Of a DNA stretch of 64,000 bases, positions 26,194-35,145 are shown piece after piece. The notes below the pieces were generated by a model that had not been told where the DNA came from, searched no databases, and worked only from the letters and a program-made list of their open reading frames with translations. Origin of the DNA: Shewanella phaeophyticola (GTDB lineage Bacteria; Pseudomonadota; Gammaproteobacteria; Enterobacterales; Shewanellaceae); contig NZ_JAODOQ010000001.1 in assembly GCF_025398315.1 (NCBI RefSeq), positions 4,340,001-4,404,000 on the forward strand, in the 5' to 3' direction. Numbering within the stretch: the stretch's first letter is position 1; each line of letters starts with the position of its first letter. The translations under genes and the position numbers were made by a program.

Positions 26194-26814
26194 ATGACAA
26201 CATCAAAAGCCGCTTGTGTTGGTCGCCCACGTGGGTTCGATATCGACTTGGCGTTAGAGCAAGCGCTTAATGTGTTTTGGCGTAATGGTTATGAAGGAAC
26301 TTCTTTAAACGAGCTAACCGAGGCGATGGGCATTAAAAAACCCAGCCTTTATGCTGCCTTTGGCAATAAAGAACAGTTATTTTTAAAAGCCATTGAGCTT
26401 TATGAAAACCGTCCAGATGCTTTATTTAATACCGCTTTTAAACATGCACACATCGCTGATGTTTTCCGCGGCTTATTATTTGGTGCTGCAGCCAAGTTTA
26501 CTGATTGTAGCCATCCGCAAGGTTGTGCATTAATCAACAGCACCCTTTCTTGCACTGAAGCGAGTGAGTCTATTAAGCAAGCTGTTTTAGAGCGTAAAGC
26601 GAGTAATAAACAAAAGTTAATCGCACGATTAGAACAAGCCAAAGTTCAAGGTGAACTCAATGCGAATTGCCAGCCTGAAGTGTTAGCTCGATTCATTAGT
26701 ATTTTGCTTCAAGGAATGTCGGTACAGGCGTCTGAAGGTGCAAGTGTTGATGAGTTGCAACAGGTTGCTGCCATGGCTGCTGAAGGTATTTTAACGGTTT
26801 GCGTTAAGCGTTAA
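26194..26814 (+). CDS. TetR-family repressor of the RND efflux operon
   Basis: 206 residues with an HTH of the 'GRPRGFD...AL..FW..GYEGTSLNELTEAMGIKKPSLYAAFGNKEQLF' type, and the C-terminal half of the TetR_C_16-like group (GCALINSTLSCTEASESIK). AGAGGT lies 8 bp before the ATG. It is divergent from the adaptor gene and is the likely reader of the three operators between them. Confidence 0.9.
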   Translation: MTTSKAACVGRPRGFDIDLALEQALNVFWRNGYEGTSLNELTEAMGIKKPSLYAAFGNKEQLFLKAIELYENRPDALFNTAFKHAHIADVFRGLLFGAAAKFTDCSHPQGCALINSTLSCTEASESIKQAVLERKASNKQKLIARLEQAKVQGELNANCQPEVLARFISILLQGMSVQASEGASVDELQQVAAMAAEGILTVCVKR

Positions 26815-26967
26815 TGTTTTATAAGTTTTCAGCTTTAAACGTCTAAAGCTTTAAACGCCTATAAGCCTTAACGTAAGCAGGGTTGTAAACTCAACATAAG
26901 CATTGGAACTGATACTGATACTGATACTGCACGAGCCATGGCTGGCAGTATCAATGTTGCGGGGACA

Positions 26968-27459
26968 TTAACAGCCGCTGGTGGTTAGGCTGTAAAAGGC
27001 AGGTTCGGTTTCTGCCGAGTCAACATTGTATTGTAAGTGGCAACTACTGCTTATGTTGTACCCCTGAGGGAAAATGAATGTGCCGCTATTTGGAATATCA
27101 TACAAACCCCAGTCAGCACTAAACTCACTCGTTGCATCAGTCATTGTCTCAAATGATCCTTCTAACGCTAATGGCAGATTGGCTGGTGAAGAAGTTATGT
27201 ATCCTACAGTTGTACTCACAGCACTACCATTCAATGTCACCGAACCAGGCTCGAGTTTTTCCTGACCAGCCAATACGGCTTTTGAATACACCAGAGTGTT
27301 AGCCGACTTTAATGCACCTTGTAAGCCATTTAAATTGGCAATGACCGCATCACTTTTTAAGTTTATAAACTTCGGCGCGGCGACTACCGCTAAAATCCCT
27401 AAAATAATAATCACTACCACTAATTCAATGAGGGTAAAACCACGTTGTTGTTTTTGCAT
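26968..27459 (-). CDS. Type IV pilin-like protein (MSHA pilin type)
   Basis: 163 residues with a class III signal: short leader MQKQQRG, then FTLIELVVVIIILGILAVVAAPKF, including the conserved Glu5 of the mature N-terminus. The body has two cysteines near the end (SSCHLQYN, TTSGC) that form the pilin D-loop. Cleaved and methylated by a prepilin peptidase elsewhere. The MSHA-like sequence stands alone; none of the assembly genes is next to it. A short run of TGATAC hexamers (26909-26928) lies just beyond its stop. Confidence 0.85.
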   Translation of the reverse strand: MQKQQRGFTLIELVVVIIILGILAVVAAPKFINLKSDAVIANLNGLQGALKSANTLVYSKAVLAGQEKLEPGSVTLNGSAVSTTVGYITSSPANLPLALEGSFETMTDATSEFSADWGLYDIPNSGTFIFPQGYNISSSCHLQYNVDSAETEPAFYSLTTSGC

Positions 27460-27660
27460 AGTAAATCCAATGTTCTAATAGCTGCGATTAGTATAATTAA
27501 TACTTTTGCCAGTGTCATTGTTTGAGTCAGTTTGCATTTATCGGTGAGTGACTTTGTGATGTCGATGTTTTTTGGTAGATTAGCAAGCTATAACAGCATT
27601 ACTGATTTAACCTCACCGCGAACCGAGGTTAATCACCCCCACAATTAGGGAAAGATTACC

Positions 27661-28156
27661 ATGAGCAAAGCTAAAATCGGCATCGTGACAGTAAGCGACC
27701 GTGCCAGCGCTGGCGTATATGAAGACTTGTCTGGCAAAGCCATTATTGATGTATTAAATGAGTATTTAACCTCTGAGTGGGAGCCTGTGTATAAGGTGAT
27801 CCCAGATGAGCAAGACGTGATTGAAGCAACCCTGATTGATTTGGCCGACAACCAAGATTGCTGCTTAATTGTTACTACAGGCGGCACTGGTACCAGCTAA
27901 ACGCGATGTGACTCCAGAAGCAACTGAAGCCGTGTGCGATAGAATGATGCCTGGCTTTGGTGAATTAATGCGCGCAGAGTCATTAAAATTTGTGCCAACG
28001 GCAATTTTGTCGCGCCAAACTGCGGGACTACGGGCTGATTCGTTAATTGTGAACTTACCGGGCAAACCTAAGTCTATCCGCGAATGTTTAGATGCAGTGT
28101 TCCCAGCCATTCCGTATTGCATCGACTTAATGGATGCTACCATTTTTAGAGTGTGA
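27661..28156 (+). pseudogene. mog: Molybdopterin adenylyltransferase MogA, frameshifted
   Basis: The first half (MSKAKIGIVTVSDRASAGVYEDLSGKAI...LIVTTGGTGT) and the second half (PAKRDVTPEATEAVCDRMMPGFGELMRAESLKFVPTAILSRQTAGLR...IVNLPGKPKSIRECLDAVFPAIPYCIDLM) are both unmistakable MogA, which adenylylates molybdopterin before molybdate insertion. They lie in different frames; the break is at 27889-27895, GGTACC, where GGG-CCA (Gly-Pro of the GGTGPAKRD motif) is expected (net +1). With it restored the protein is about 165 residues, somewhat short of the usual length. A MITE lies between it and its terminator. Confidence 0.88.
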
Positions 28157-28220
28157 TGAAGCGGTAATTAAGCCGTTTAGACCTAAAGCGAAGTAAAAGC
28201 TAGCTGATATTGCAGAGACA

Positions 28221-28433
28221 TTATTTTAACCTCAACTCTGGATAAGAGATGTATTGATAACGATATAAATCAATAGATTGACTAAAATCCACTGTCAAGC
28301 TTGTAATTTGTTTTGCTAACAAGGCGAATTACCGCGTCAATAGCTAGCCTATTGCAAGTTAATTCAACGCAGTGAGGAAGGCAAAGGACTGCTTGAAAGG
28401 CGTTTGTTATCCAGAGCTGAGGTTATTTTAATA
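28221..28433. mobile_element. MITE with TTATCCAGAG-YTGAGGTTA terminal inverted repeats
   Basis: The left end reads (on the minus strand) TTATCCAGAGTTGAGGTTA and the right end TTATCCAGAGCTGAGGTTA, as inverted repeats about 213 bp apart. No gene inside. It sits between mog and the hairpin at 28455. Confidence 0.65.
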
Positions 28434-28454
28434 ACCACAGCTTTATTTCAAAAG

Positions 28455-28482
28455 AATGCCGTCAAATATGACGGCATTTTTA
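28455..28482 (+). terminator. Rho-independent terminator downstream of mog
   Basis: ATGCCGTCA-AATA-TGACGGCAT followed by TTTTTA. Confidence 0.8.
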
Positions 28483-28534
28483 TGTCTGGATATGCTTGCT
28501 GGCAAAGGTTGGTATGAGCGACCGATTAGCAACA

Positions 28535-28759
28535 TTACAAGTTTTTAAACTGTTGCTTGAGCTCAAAGTCGTTGTCGGTTACCAATCTTTCCAGCACTTG
28601 TATGCGCTCAATCAGTGCCTGGTTTTGTGCTTTCATGTCAGCCAGACCATCGACTTCTGCTTTTTGCTTATGCTTTAAATACTGTTTAAACATTTCTGAT
28701 GCTGTGGTACCGACAATGATGATAAATACCAGTGCGATAATCGCCATATCTTCGTTCAT
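28535..28759 (-). CDS. Small membrane protein with coiled coil (PspB-like)
   Basis: 74 residues: one N-terminal membrane helix (MAIIALVFIIIVGTTASEMF) and a charged coiled coil (KAEVDGLADMKAQNQALIERIQVLERLVTDND), the plan of phage-shock protein B and its relatives. ATG 28759 is chosen because AAGGAG lies 7 bp before it. It lies downstream of the ABC exporter genes, same direction. A Psp-type function is a guess from shape only. Confidence 0.65.
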   Translation of the reverse strand: MNEDMAIIALVFIIIVGTTASEMFKQYLKHKQKAEVDGLADMKAQNQALIERIQVLERLVTDNDFELKQQFKNL

Positions 28760-28863
28760 AATCACTCCTTAATTGCCTAACTTTGCATGATGTCCAGCCT
28801 TAACGGTTAGTTGGCTAAGGCTGGATGACACTTAGCTGGTTGTATCAGTTGTTGTTACAACAC

Positions 28864-29997
28864 TTATAATCCAAAGACCACTTTTTCACTTTTTAATGAC
28901 TTTTCTAACCCGGCCGCAAGGGCTACTGCAATGATTAAGGTGGCCACTGATGACACGACTAACTGCATCATTGGAATTTCGCGACCTTTAATAAAGTCCA
29001 TTAATGCTTGTTGCTGTCCAGATACCGGTAACCACTGCAATACGTCTGGGGCAATGTTGTAGCTGGCTGCCATTGACAGTGCCAGCGGCACAAATAACAC
29101 CATGGTTAAGTATGACTGAGCTTCTTTAAATGTTTTGGCCATAAACGACACATACAATTGTAATGTTGCTGCCATTAACGCTACAGGAATACCGATTAAC
29201 AACATTAACCCCATAAAGTCATGGCTGATGTTGACGGTAAAGCCAATTTGTTGCCAAGGCACAAAAGGATACGCCACCTTAGACACTAGCAAGATTAAGA
29301 TTAATCCCAGCATCGCAAAGCAGGTCACGGCGATAATTTTGCCCAACACCAATTGGCGGGTGCTCATTGGGTGGCTAAGTAGCAAGGCCAGTGAGTTACG
29401 TTCACGTTCGCCGGCACTGGTGTCGATTGCTAGGTTCATGCCTGAAATAAACACCGAATACATCATGGTGAAAATGGCGATACCCAAAATCATTCCGCCT
29501 TTTGAATCTGCGGTGGCCTTGTCTTCAACATTGATTTTGATTGGCTGGGTAATGCTTGGGTTAATCCCGCGGGCAATTAAGCGTAAGCTGCCCATTTCTG
29601 CACTGTAAGCCTGTAACTGCAACTCAAGACGGCGGATAGACTTTTGGATCTTTTCATCTGAGTTATCGGCAACTAATAACACTTCTGCAGGCTTAGCTTT
29701 CGCCATGTTGGCGGCATAATCGTCACTAATGGTTAAGGTGATTTTATTCGCCTGTTCATCGTCTGCGTGATTAATGCCGTTATTGCTGAGGTAGCGCACT
29801 AAATCTGGTGCGTTATTGGCATTTTTAATGTTGATGTTAAGATCTTCTGGGCTAGATAGTTGGCCAATTAACACCATAAATAGGCCACACATGATCAGTG
29901 GCGTACCGATGGCGTAATATAAACCTGCCATCACTGAGCGTTTGTCTCGTGCGGCATCGATAAGCTCTTTGCGCACCATTGCGAGTATCATTTTCAT
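28864..29997 (-). CDS. ABC-2-type exporter permease (NatB-like)
   Basis: 377 residues: an N-terminal membrane segment, a large extracytoplasmic domain (residues ~45-170) and five or six more segments (GMILGIAIFTMMYSVFISGMNL; MLGLILILLVSKVAYP). The cytoplasmic motif GERERNSLALLLSHPMSTRQLVLGKI is typical of NatB/ABC-2 permeases. The ATG overlaps the stop of the ATPase gene (TAATG), so both are translated together. They likely export ions, a lipid or a small molecule. Confidence 0.85.
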   Translation of the reverse strand: MKMILAMVRKELIDAARDKRSVMAGLYYAIGTPLIMCGLFMVLIGQLSSPEDLNINIKNANNAPDLVRYLSNNGINHADDEQANKITLTISDDYAANMAKAKPAEVLLVADNSDEKIQKSIRRLELQLQAYSAEMGSLRLIARGINPSITQPIKINVEDKATADSKGGMILGIAIFTMMYSVFISGMNLAIDTSAGERERNSLALLLSHPMSTRQLVLGKIIAVTCFAMLGLILILLVSKVAYPFVPWQQIGFTVNISHDFMGLMLLIGIPVALMAATLQLYVSFMAKTFKEAQSYLTMVLFVPLALSMAASYNIAPDVLQWLPVSGQQQALMDFIKGREIPMMQLVVSSVATLIIAVALAAGLEKSLKSEKVVFGL

Positions 29998-30732
29998 TAT
30001 GCTGCAATCCCTTCGTCAGTACCGATAAGTTCGATAAATGCATCTTCTAGTGAGTCTTTGCCCGTTTGCTGACACAGTTCGTCAGGGCTGCCAATGGCGA
30101 CCACTTTGCCGTTTGCCATTACAATTACGCGGTCACATAAAGCGGCAACTTCTTGCATTACGTGGCTTGAAAACAACACACAATGCCCTTGTGCTTTTAG
30201 TTGTAATAAAATGTCGCGCAGTAAGCGGGTGCTCATCACATCAAGTCCGCGGGTGGGCTCATCTAAAATGATGTTGCTTGGCTGATGCACTATGGCTTGC
30301 GCCAATGCGGTTTTCATCCGTTGGCCTTGTGAGAAGCCTTTGCAACGACGGTCGCTAATGTCTTCTAGCTTTAATTGGGCTATGACATTGGCGGTGGCTT
30401 CTTTGGCTTGTTTGCGCGACATACCGCTTAGCTCGGCAAAGAAACTAATGTATTCACGTGGCGTAAGGCGTTCGTACAAGCCAAATGGATCGGGGAATAA
30501 TCCTAATTGTTTTTTTGCGCCTATTGGGTCAACAGCGACGTCAATTTTGTCAACAGTTGCGATGCCTGAGTCTGGTTTGAGTAAACCAAACAAGGTGCGT
30601 AAACAGGTGGTCTTACCGGCGCCATTTGGCTTCAAGTAAACCAGTGATTTGGCCATTTTCGGCGCTAAAACTTAAATCGTCTAACGCCTGCACATCGCCA
30701 ATTTTTTTGGTTAAGTTTGCAACAGTAATCAT
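29997..30732 (-). pseudogene. ABC transporter ATPase (NatA-like), frameshifted at its P-loop
   Basis: From the ATG at 30732 the protein reads MITVANLTKKIGDVQALDDLSFSAENGQITGLL and then goes out of frame just where the universal Walker A (GPNGAGKTT) must begin; the next frame supplies PNGAGKTTCLRTLFGLLKPDSG. The break at 30628-30633 reads GAAGCC where GGGCC is needed (net +1). Further motifs: signature FSQGQRMK, Walker B NIILDEPTRGLD and the switch His in SSHVM. A Walker A frameshift would abolish function, so a read error is more likely than decay. Pairs with the NatB-like permease. Confidence 0.88.
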
Positions 30733-30734
30733 GA

Positions 30735-32338
30735 CTATTCCTTATCAGCAGCTGTGTTTGCTGGCGCTGTTGTGTCGGTTTTAATATCTGTGTCGGTGCT
30801 GGCAATCGGTAATGCTTCTACTGTGTTGGCATTAAGGTAAAAGCTGCGGCGCACATCTTTTTGTAAGCATTGGCCATCAATCTCTTTTATTGAGCCTTGT
30901 TCAACGAGCTGAGCGACTAAGTCATTGCCACAACTTTGATAGGCCACACCATGAGTCGCGTAAGGCGCGATAAAATGCTTCGACTTGGTGAGTTTTTCTT
31001 GTGCCAAAGCGCCCCAGTTTGGTGGTGTTGCTGGGTCGAGTTCGCCTGACAATAATAAAGTCGGAATGTCGCTGTCGATCGGGTTACTAAAGCTGTCATC
31101 TTCTTGCTTTGCAGGCCATGCCTGACAGGTTTTTTCTAACCCGTCTAACATGCTGCCGCTGATGTAAGAGTCTTTAGCATCTTTACGCATTTGTTCGGTA
31201 ATACGGTGAATATCTTCTCCACACACAACCGATGCGTGCATGCCCATTGCTATCCCTGTACTGTCGGCGGTTAAAGCGTAAATCCCTAAAATGGGCTGGT
31301 AATTGCCTTGCGCTGCTTGGTGTATTGCATGGGGAATAAGCGCACGGATATTAGGCATATACATTGCCATGCGGATAGCCCCGGTGAACTTACTGCGCGT
31401 GAGTAAAAAGTCACTCGGCACGTCAGTTTGTGGGTCGCGCACTTTTTGACTAATCGGTGTGTCTGCAAGTTGTTGGTTGACTTTATTATACTCGTCGGCT
31501 AAATCAGGAAACTGCTGCTGACATTCTGGGGTGCTCTTACAGTCGCGCCACAATACGTTTAAACCTCGCTCAATTGAACTACCAATGGCGACCACGCTTT
31601 GTTGCATTGGCACCACACCGTCTAAGGTGACTGTGGCTAATGCTTCAGGATAATGGCGCATATACAGCTGAGCCATACGTGTTCCATAAGAGATCCCGTA
31701 GAGATGCAGCTTGGTATAACCTAAAAACTCACGTACTGCTTCAAAGTCTTTTAATGCAGTATTACTGCCGTATTGAGTCACGTCGGCATCAATCCCCGCT
31801 AAACATTCTTCGGTTATCGCCAGCATGTCGAGGTTGTCTTCATTGATGTTGAGCGCATTTAAGTCACCGTCGTCGCAACTCAAAATATTGGATTGGCCTG
31901 TGCCACGCTGGTCGATAAGTAAAATATCGCGTTGTTGACGAACTTTGGTCAACATGCGATCAAATCCTGCGGCATTTTCGATAGCCGATTGCCCTGGGTA
32001 CCGGCAATGGCGAGTAATGCCTCATCTGGGTGGGTGTTTTTAATTGCAGGTAAAATCGCAAAGTGAATGTCGATTTGCTTACCGTCAGGTTGCTTTGGGT
32101 TTTCAGGTACGCTGATTTTGCCGCACTGAAACTGCTCATCTAAGCCATCTAAATAACACGTTGCTGTTTTAGCTGGTGCAGCCACTGGTGTGTCTGTGGG
32201 TTCTGCACTGCTGTAATTAGCCACTAATATCGCGGCAGCAACAGCGACCCAGCGGCTAGCACGAGTTGCCGATTGGCATAAACCTAAAGCGCGTAATCGC
32301 GATATTGAGGTTGTGTTGACAAACTTCCTGTTGATCAT
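30735..32338 (-). pseudogene. Periplasmic S33 (TAP-like) alpha/beta hydrolase-peptidase, frameshifted
   Basis: The ATG at 32338 (AAGGAAAC before it) opens a signal sequence (RWVAVAAAILVANYSSAEP) and the first strand block (QFQCGKISVPENPKQPDGKQIDIHFAILPA). The frame breaks at 31993-32002 (net -1) where the oxyanion motif AGGPGQS should stand; restoring GGT-GGG-CCA-GGG mends it. The second part has DILLIDQRGTGQSNILSC, the nucleophile YGISYGTRMAQLYMRHYP, and a TAP-like C-terminus with LLSGELDPATPP and the His in ATHGVAYQSC. It would be a tripeptidyl- or proline-specific exopeptidase. It ends 2 bp before the ABC ATPase start, so is likely co-transcribed. Confidence 0.82.
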
Positions 32339-32406
32339 CGGAACGTTTCCTTTTTGCATTTCATGACGATTATGATACCTTAACACCTAGTGTATGAGTG
32401 TATCAA

Positions 32407-32418
32407 TGTATTAATACA
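32407..32418. promoter_or_regulatory. Dyad TGTATTAATACA before the GntR/ABC operon
   Basis: A perfect 12 bp palindrome, 14 bp before the GntR start, preceded by further TGTAT half-sites. It fits a YtrA-type GntR repressor site; the start of transcription is not known. Confidence 0.5.
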
Positions 32419-32432
32419 GTTGTTAAAGGCTA

Positions 32433-32810
32433 ATGTTAGAATTACTGAATGTCAACCCCAGCAGTGGCGAACCCATTTATCGACAATTGCATGATCAAAT
32501 CGTGCGTTTAATTGTTGGCGGTCAATTGCAGCCTGAAGATGTACTTCCTTCAGTGCGCCAATTGGCCGAACATTTGGCAGTAAACCCAATGACAGTGTCG
32601 CGTGCGATGCAACAACTTGTCGACCAGGGCTGGGTTGAGCGTCGTCGTGGCCAGCCGTCACGCGTGGCTGCGAGAACATCAGCAAATAACGCCTCAGGCA
32701 GCAGTTTATTAGCGCCGCAGTTAAGCGCATTAGTTGAGCAAGCACAACAATTAGGTGTTGAATACGACGAGTTGCAACAGCTATTGAAGCAATTTTGGCA
32801 AAAAGAATAG
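32433..32810 (+). CDS. GntR-family regulator, YtrA subfamily
   Basis: 125 residues: a GntR winged helix (EPIYRQLHDQIVRLIVGGQLQPEDVLPSVRQLAEHLAVNPMTVSRAMQQLVDQGWVERRRG) with only a short C-terminal tail, the hallmark of the YtrA branch, which controls ABC exporter operons. It starts an operon with an ABC ATPase (37 bp on) and a permease and is divergent from the S33 hydrolase. Probably an autorepressor answering to cell-envelope stress. Confidence 0.88.
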   Translation: MLELLNVNPSSGEPIYRQLHDQIVRLIVGGQLQPEDVLPSVRQLAEHLAVNPMTVSRAMQQLVDQGWVERRRGQPSRVAARTSANNASGSSLLAPQLSALVEQAQQLGVEYDELQQLLKQFWQKE

Positions 32811-32847
32811 CCGTCATTTAAGCTAAATTTTGGTAGGAAAGTCGAAC

Positions 32848-33717
32848 ATGGAAGCCGAAGATAAGCCCGTTTTACAGTTTAATTTAGTCAATAAAACCTA
32901 TGTCGAGACAGACAAGTCTGCAACCGGGCATAAGGTGTTAGTCGATTTATCGATAACACTTTACCCTGGGATGGTCGTGGGATTATTAGGTCAAAATGGC
33001 GCGGGTAAATCGACATTAATGCGCTGCGCGTTAGGAATTGTTGATATCGATAGCGGCAACATCAATACCCTGGGCGAATCGCCAGAAAACCTTTCCATTG
33101 AAGCAAAACAGCGCATTGGCTACGTACCACAACAGCCTTTCGGTTACGAAGGCTTTACCATAGATAAAGCCTTAGAGTTACACCGCAGTTTTTACCCCAA
33201 TTGGGACATTGCCTTAGAACAAGATTGGTTAAAACGCTTTGATTTAGATGTTACTCAAGCCGTACAAAAACTGTCTGTCGGTCAGCGCCAATCGTTAGCC
33301 TTGATCATGGCGATGGCGTATCGACCGACTTTGTTGTTACTCGACGAACCCGTCGCAAGCCTCGATCCTATTGCTCGTCGCCAATTTATGGGGGCTATGT
33401 TCGATCTCGCCCTAGAATCAGGTTCGGCGGTATTGTTTTCATCGCACATTACTTCTGATTTAGAGCGTGTCGCCAGCCATGTAGCACTCATTAAAAAAGG
33501 CGACTTAGTGCTGTTTAAAGAAATTGATGCCCTGCGTGAAGAGGTTAAATTACTCACGATTAACGACGACACCAAACTACCTGCAAGCTACAGAATATTA
33601 AGCCAAACCGGCCAAACCGTACTGGTGGACACTCAAGGTAACTCGGATGTAATTGCAGGTGTACAGAATGAAAAATCATTAAATTTAGAACAGTTATTTA
33701 TGGAGCTGCACCGATGA
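32848..33717 (+). CDS. ABC exporter ATPase
   Basis: 289 residues. Walker A GQNGAGKST, the Q-loop YVPQQPFGYE, signature LSVGQRQSL, Walker B LLLLDEPVASLD and the switch His SSHITSD are all intact. ATG 32848 has TAGGAAAG before it; the upstream start is less likely. It belongs to the YtrB-like subunits that follow YtrA regulators. Overlaps the permease ATG by 4 bp (ATGA), so both are translated together. Confidence 0.9.
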   Translation: MEAEDKPVLQFNLVNKTYVETDKSATGHKVLVDLSITLYPGMVVGLLGQNGAGKSTLMRCALGIVDIDSGNINTLGESPENLSIEAKQRIGYVPQQPFGYEGFTIDKALELHRSFYPNWDIALEQDWLKRFDLDVTQAVQKLSVGQRQSLALIMAMAYRPTLLLLDEPVASLDPIARRQFMGAMFDLALESGSAVLFSSHITSDLERVASHVALIKKGDLVLFKEIDALREEVKLLTINDDTKLPASYRILSQTGQTVLVDTQGNSDVIAGVQNEKSLNLEQLFMELHR

Positions 33718-35006
33718 GTGCGCTGCCAGCTCAAGGAAAACAAGCTACAAGGCGTAAACCCTATCAGGGTATGTTGCGTCTGTGGTTATATGACTTAGGT
33801 AGCGTTAGTTTTTTAGGCACGAGTCTGCTTGGGCTAGTGTTCGGACTTACGCTGTTAATTAGCGGAAGAGTCGATGTGGTGAGTTTGGTTTTGCTATGTC
33901 GACTGTTTCGGCTGCAGCCAGTATTGCCTGGCAGTTAAATCGCTTAGTGGCGACTGAGACCAGCCAACTAATCCCAGGTTATCAAACCAATGTATTGCAA
34001 CAGGCGTTGACTATAGCGCTGGCGGTTATTGGGTTTCAGGTGTTGGCTTGTGTGATTTTTTCGGCATATGAAGTAATAGCGCATTTGTGGTTAGCCGTTG
34101 CGGTAGGGCTTGGTTTTGTATGGTTATGCTTGTGGCGCAGTCATTATTTTCATTTATCGTTTGCGCTGTTTATTGCGGTGCCATTTTTAGATGAACTTGC
34201 CTCTCGTTTGTCGCAGTGGGTACAGCTTAATCATTGTTGCCATGCTGTTTTATCGGGTGGTTGGCTTATGTCGGCAACTGCGCTGGAACAGCGATGCGCG
34301 GGTGGTGTACCTCAATGCCGTACAAATGGGCTGGATGTGGTTACCGAGCATTAAAGGTGTCGCGTGGGTGGGTAAATTCGAGCGCCTGTTTCATCCAATG
34401 AATTTCTTTATTGGCCCAGTGTTAACCATGATGATGTTAACCCTGCCTGTTATCGCCATCGTCTTAATGCTGATTTCGTGGCTGTTCGATTTTAACCTTC
34501 CAACTGTGTTTTTAATTGCTCAATTTTCAGTGATCAGCTGTGCAATTATTCATTGGAGCCGAATTCAACGTTGGCGTGCCACTGAAACCTTATTTTTATT
34601 ACCTGGTTACAGCGGATTAAGCGGGATGAAAGAGGCTTTTTACCGCAGTCAAAATCGTTTTATTGCGGTGATGGTGTTGATAGTGACCGCAATAGGGTTA
34701 CTAAAATCCTTGTTTGAACCGCAACTCAGCCTGATGTTTTTAGTTCACTTAAGTTTAAGCACCTTTTGGGGCTGTGCCATTATGCTCGGCACTGGGGCAG
34801 CAAGCCGTAATAGTCATCAAGCCACAGCGGCGATGTTGGTGGTGCTTTTACACTCGATATTGGTGTCTATGAGTTTTGCTGCGCTAAGAGATGGCGACAG
34901 TCTTACTCCGTGGCTATTGCTGGATATTCCGCTAACGGTAGTCGGTGTGCTGGCATTGATGTGGGGTAAGCGACAGCTATGGAAGCACGGTATTACCGCG
35001 CCTTAA
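33714..35006 (+). pseudogene. ABC exporter permease, two frameshifts
   Basis: Three consecutive open parts, all hydrophobic, make one membrane protein of about 430 residues: MSALPAQGKQ...LGTSLLGLVFGLTLLISG, then MSTVSAAASIAWQLNRL...HYFHLSFALFIAVPFLDELASRLSQW, then a long third part with PSIKGVAWVGKFERLFHPMNFFIGPVLTMMMLTLP. The first break (33883-33892, net -1) is in a T-rich run; the second (34218-34224, net +1) is GGGTAC where TGG-GCC-AGC would restore the frame. It pairs with the ATPase before it. Substrate unknown. Confidence 0.72.
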
Positions 35007-35145
35007 AGCGGTGTTTGTTGTTTATCAGTTTTGCTTGTGAACGTGATGTTAATCGCACAAATAGAGCAAAAGCTCTTATGATTTTTTTAGCTTCAGGTAG
35101 AATGCAAAAAGCGGAACACTTGTAAGCTAAAAAGGTCACTGTTAA

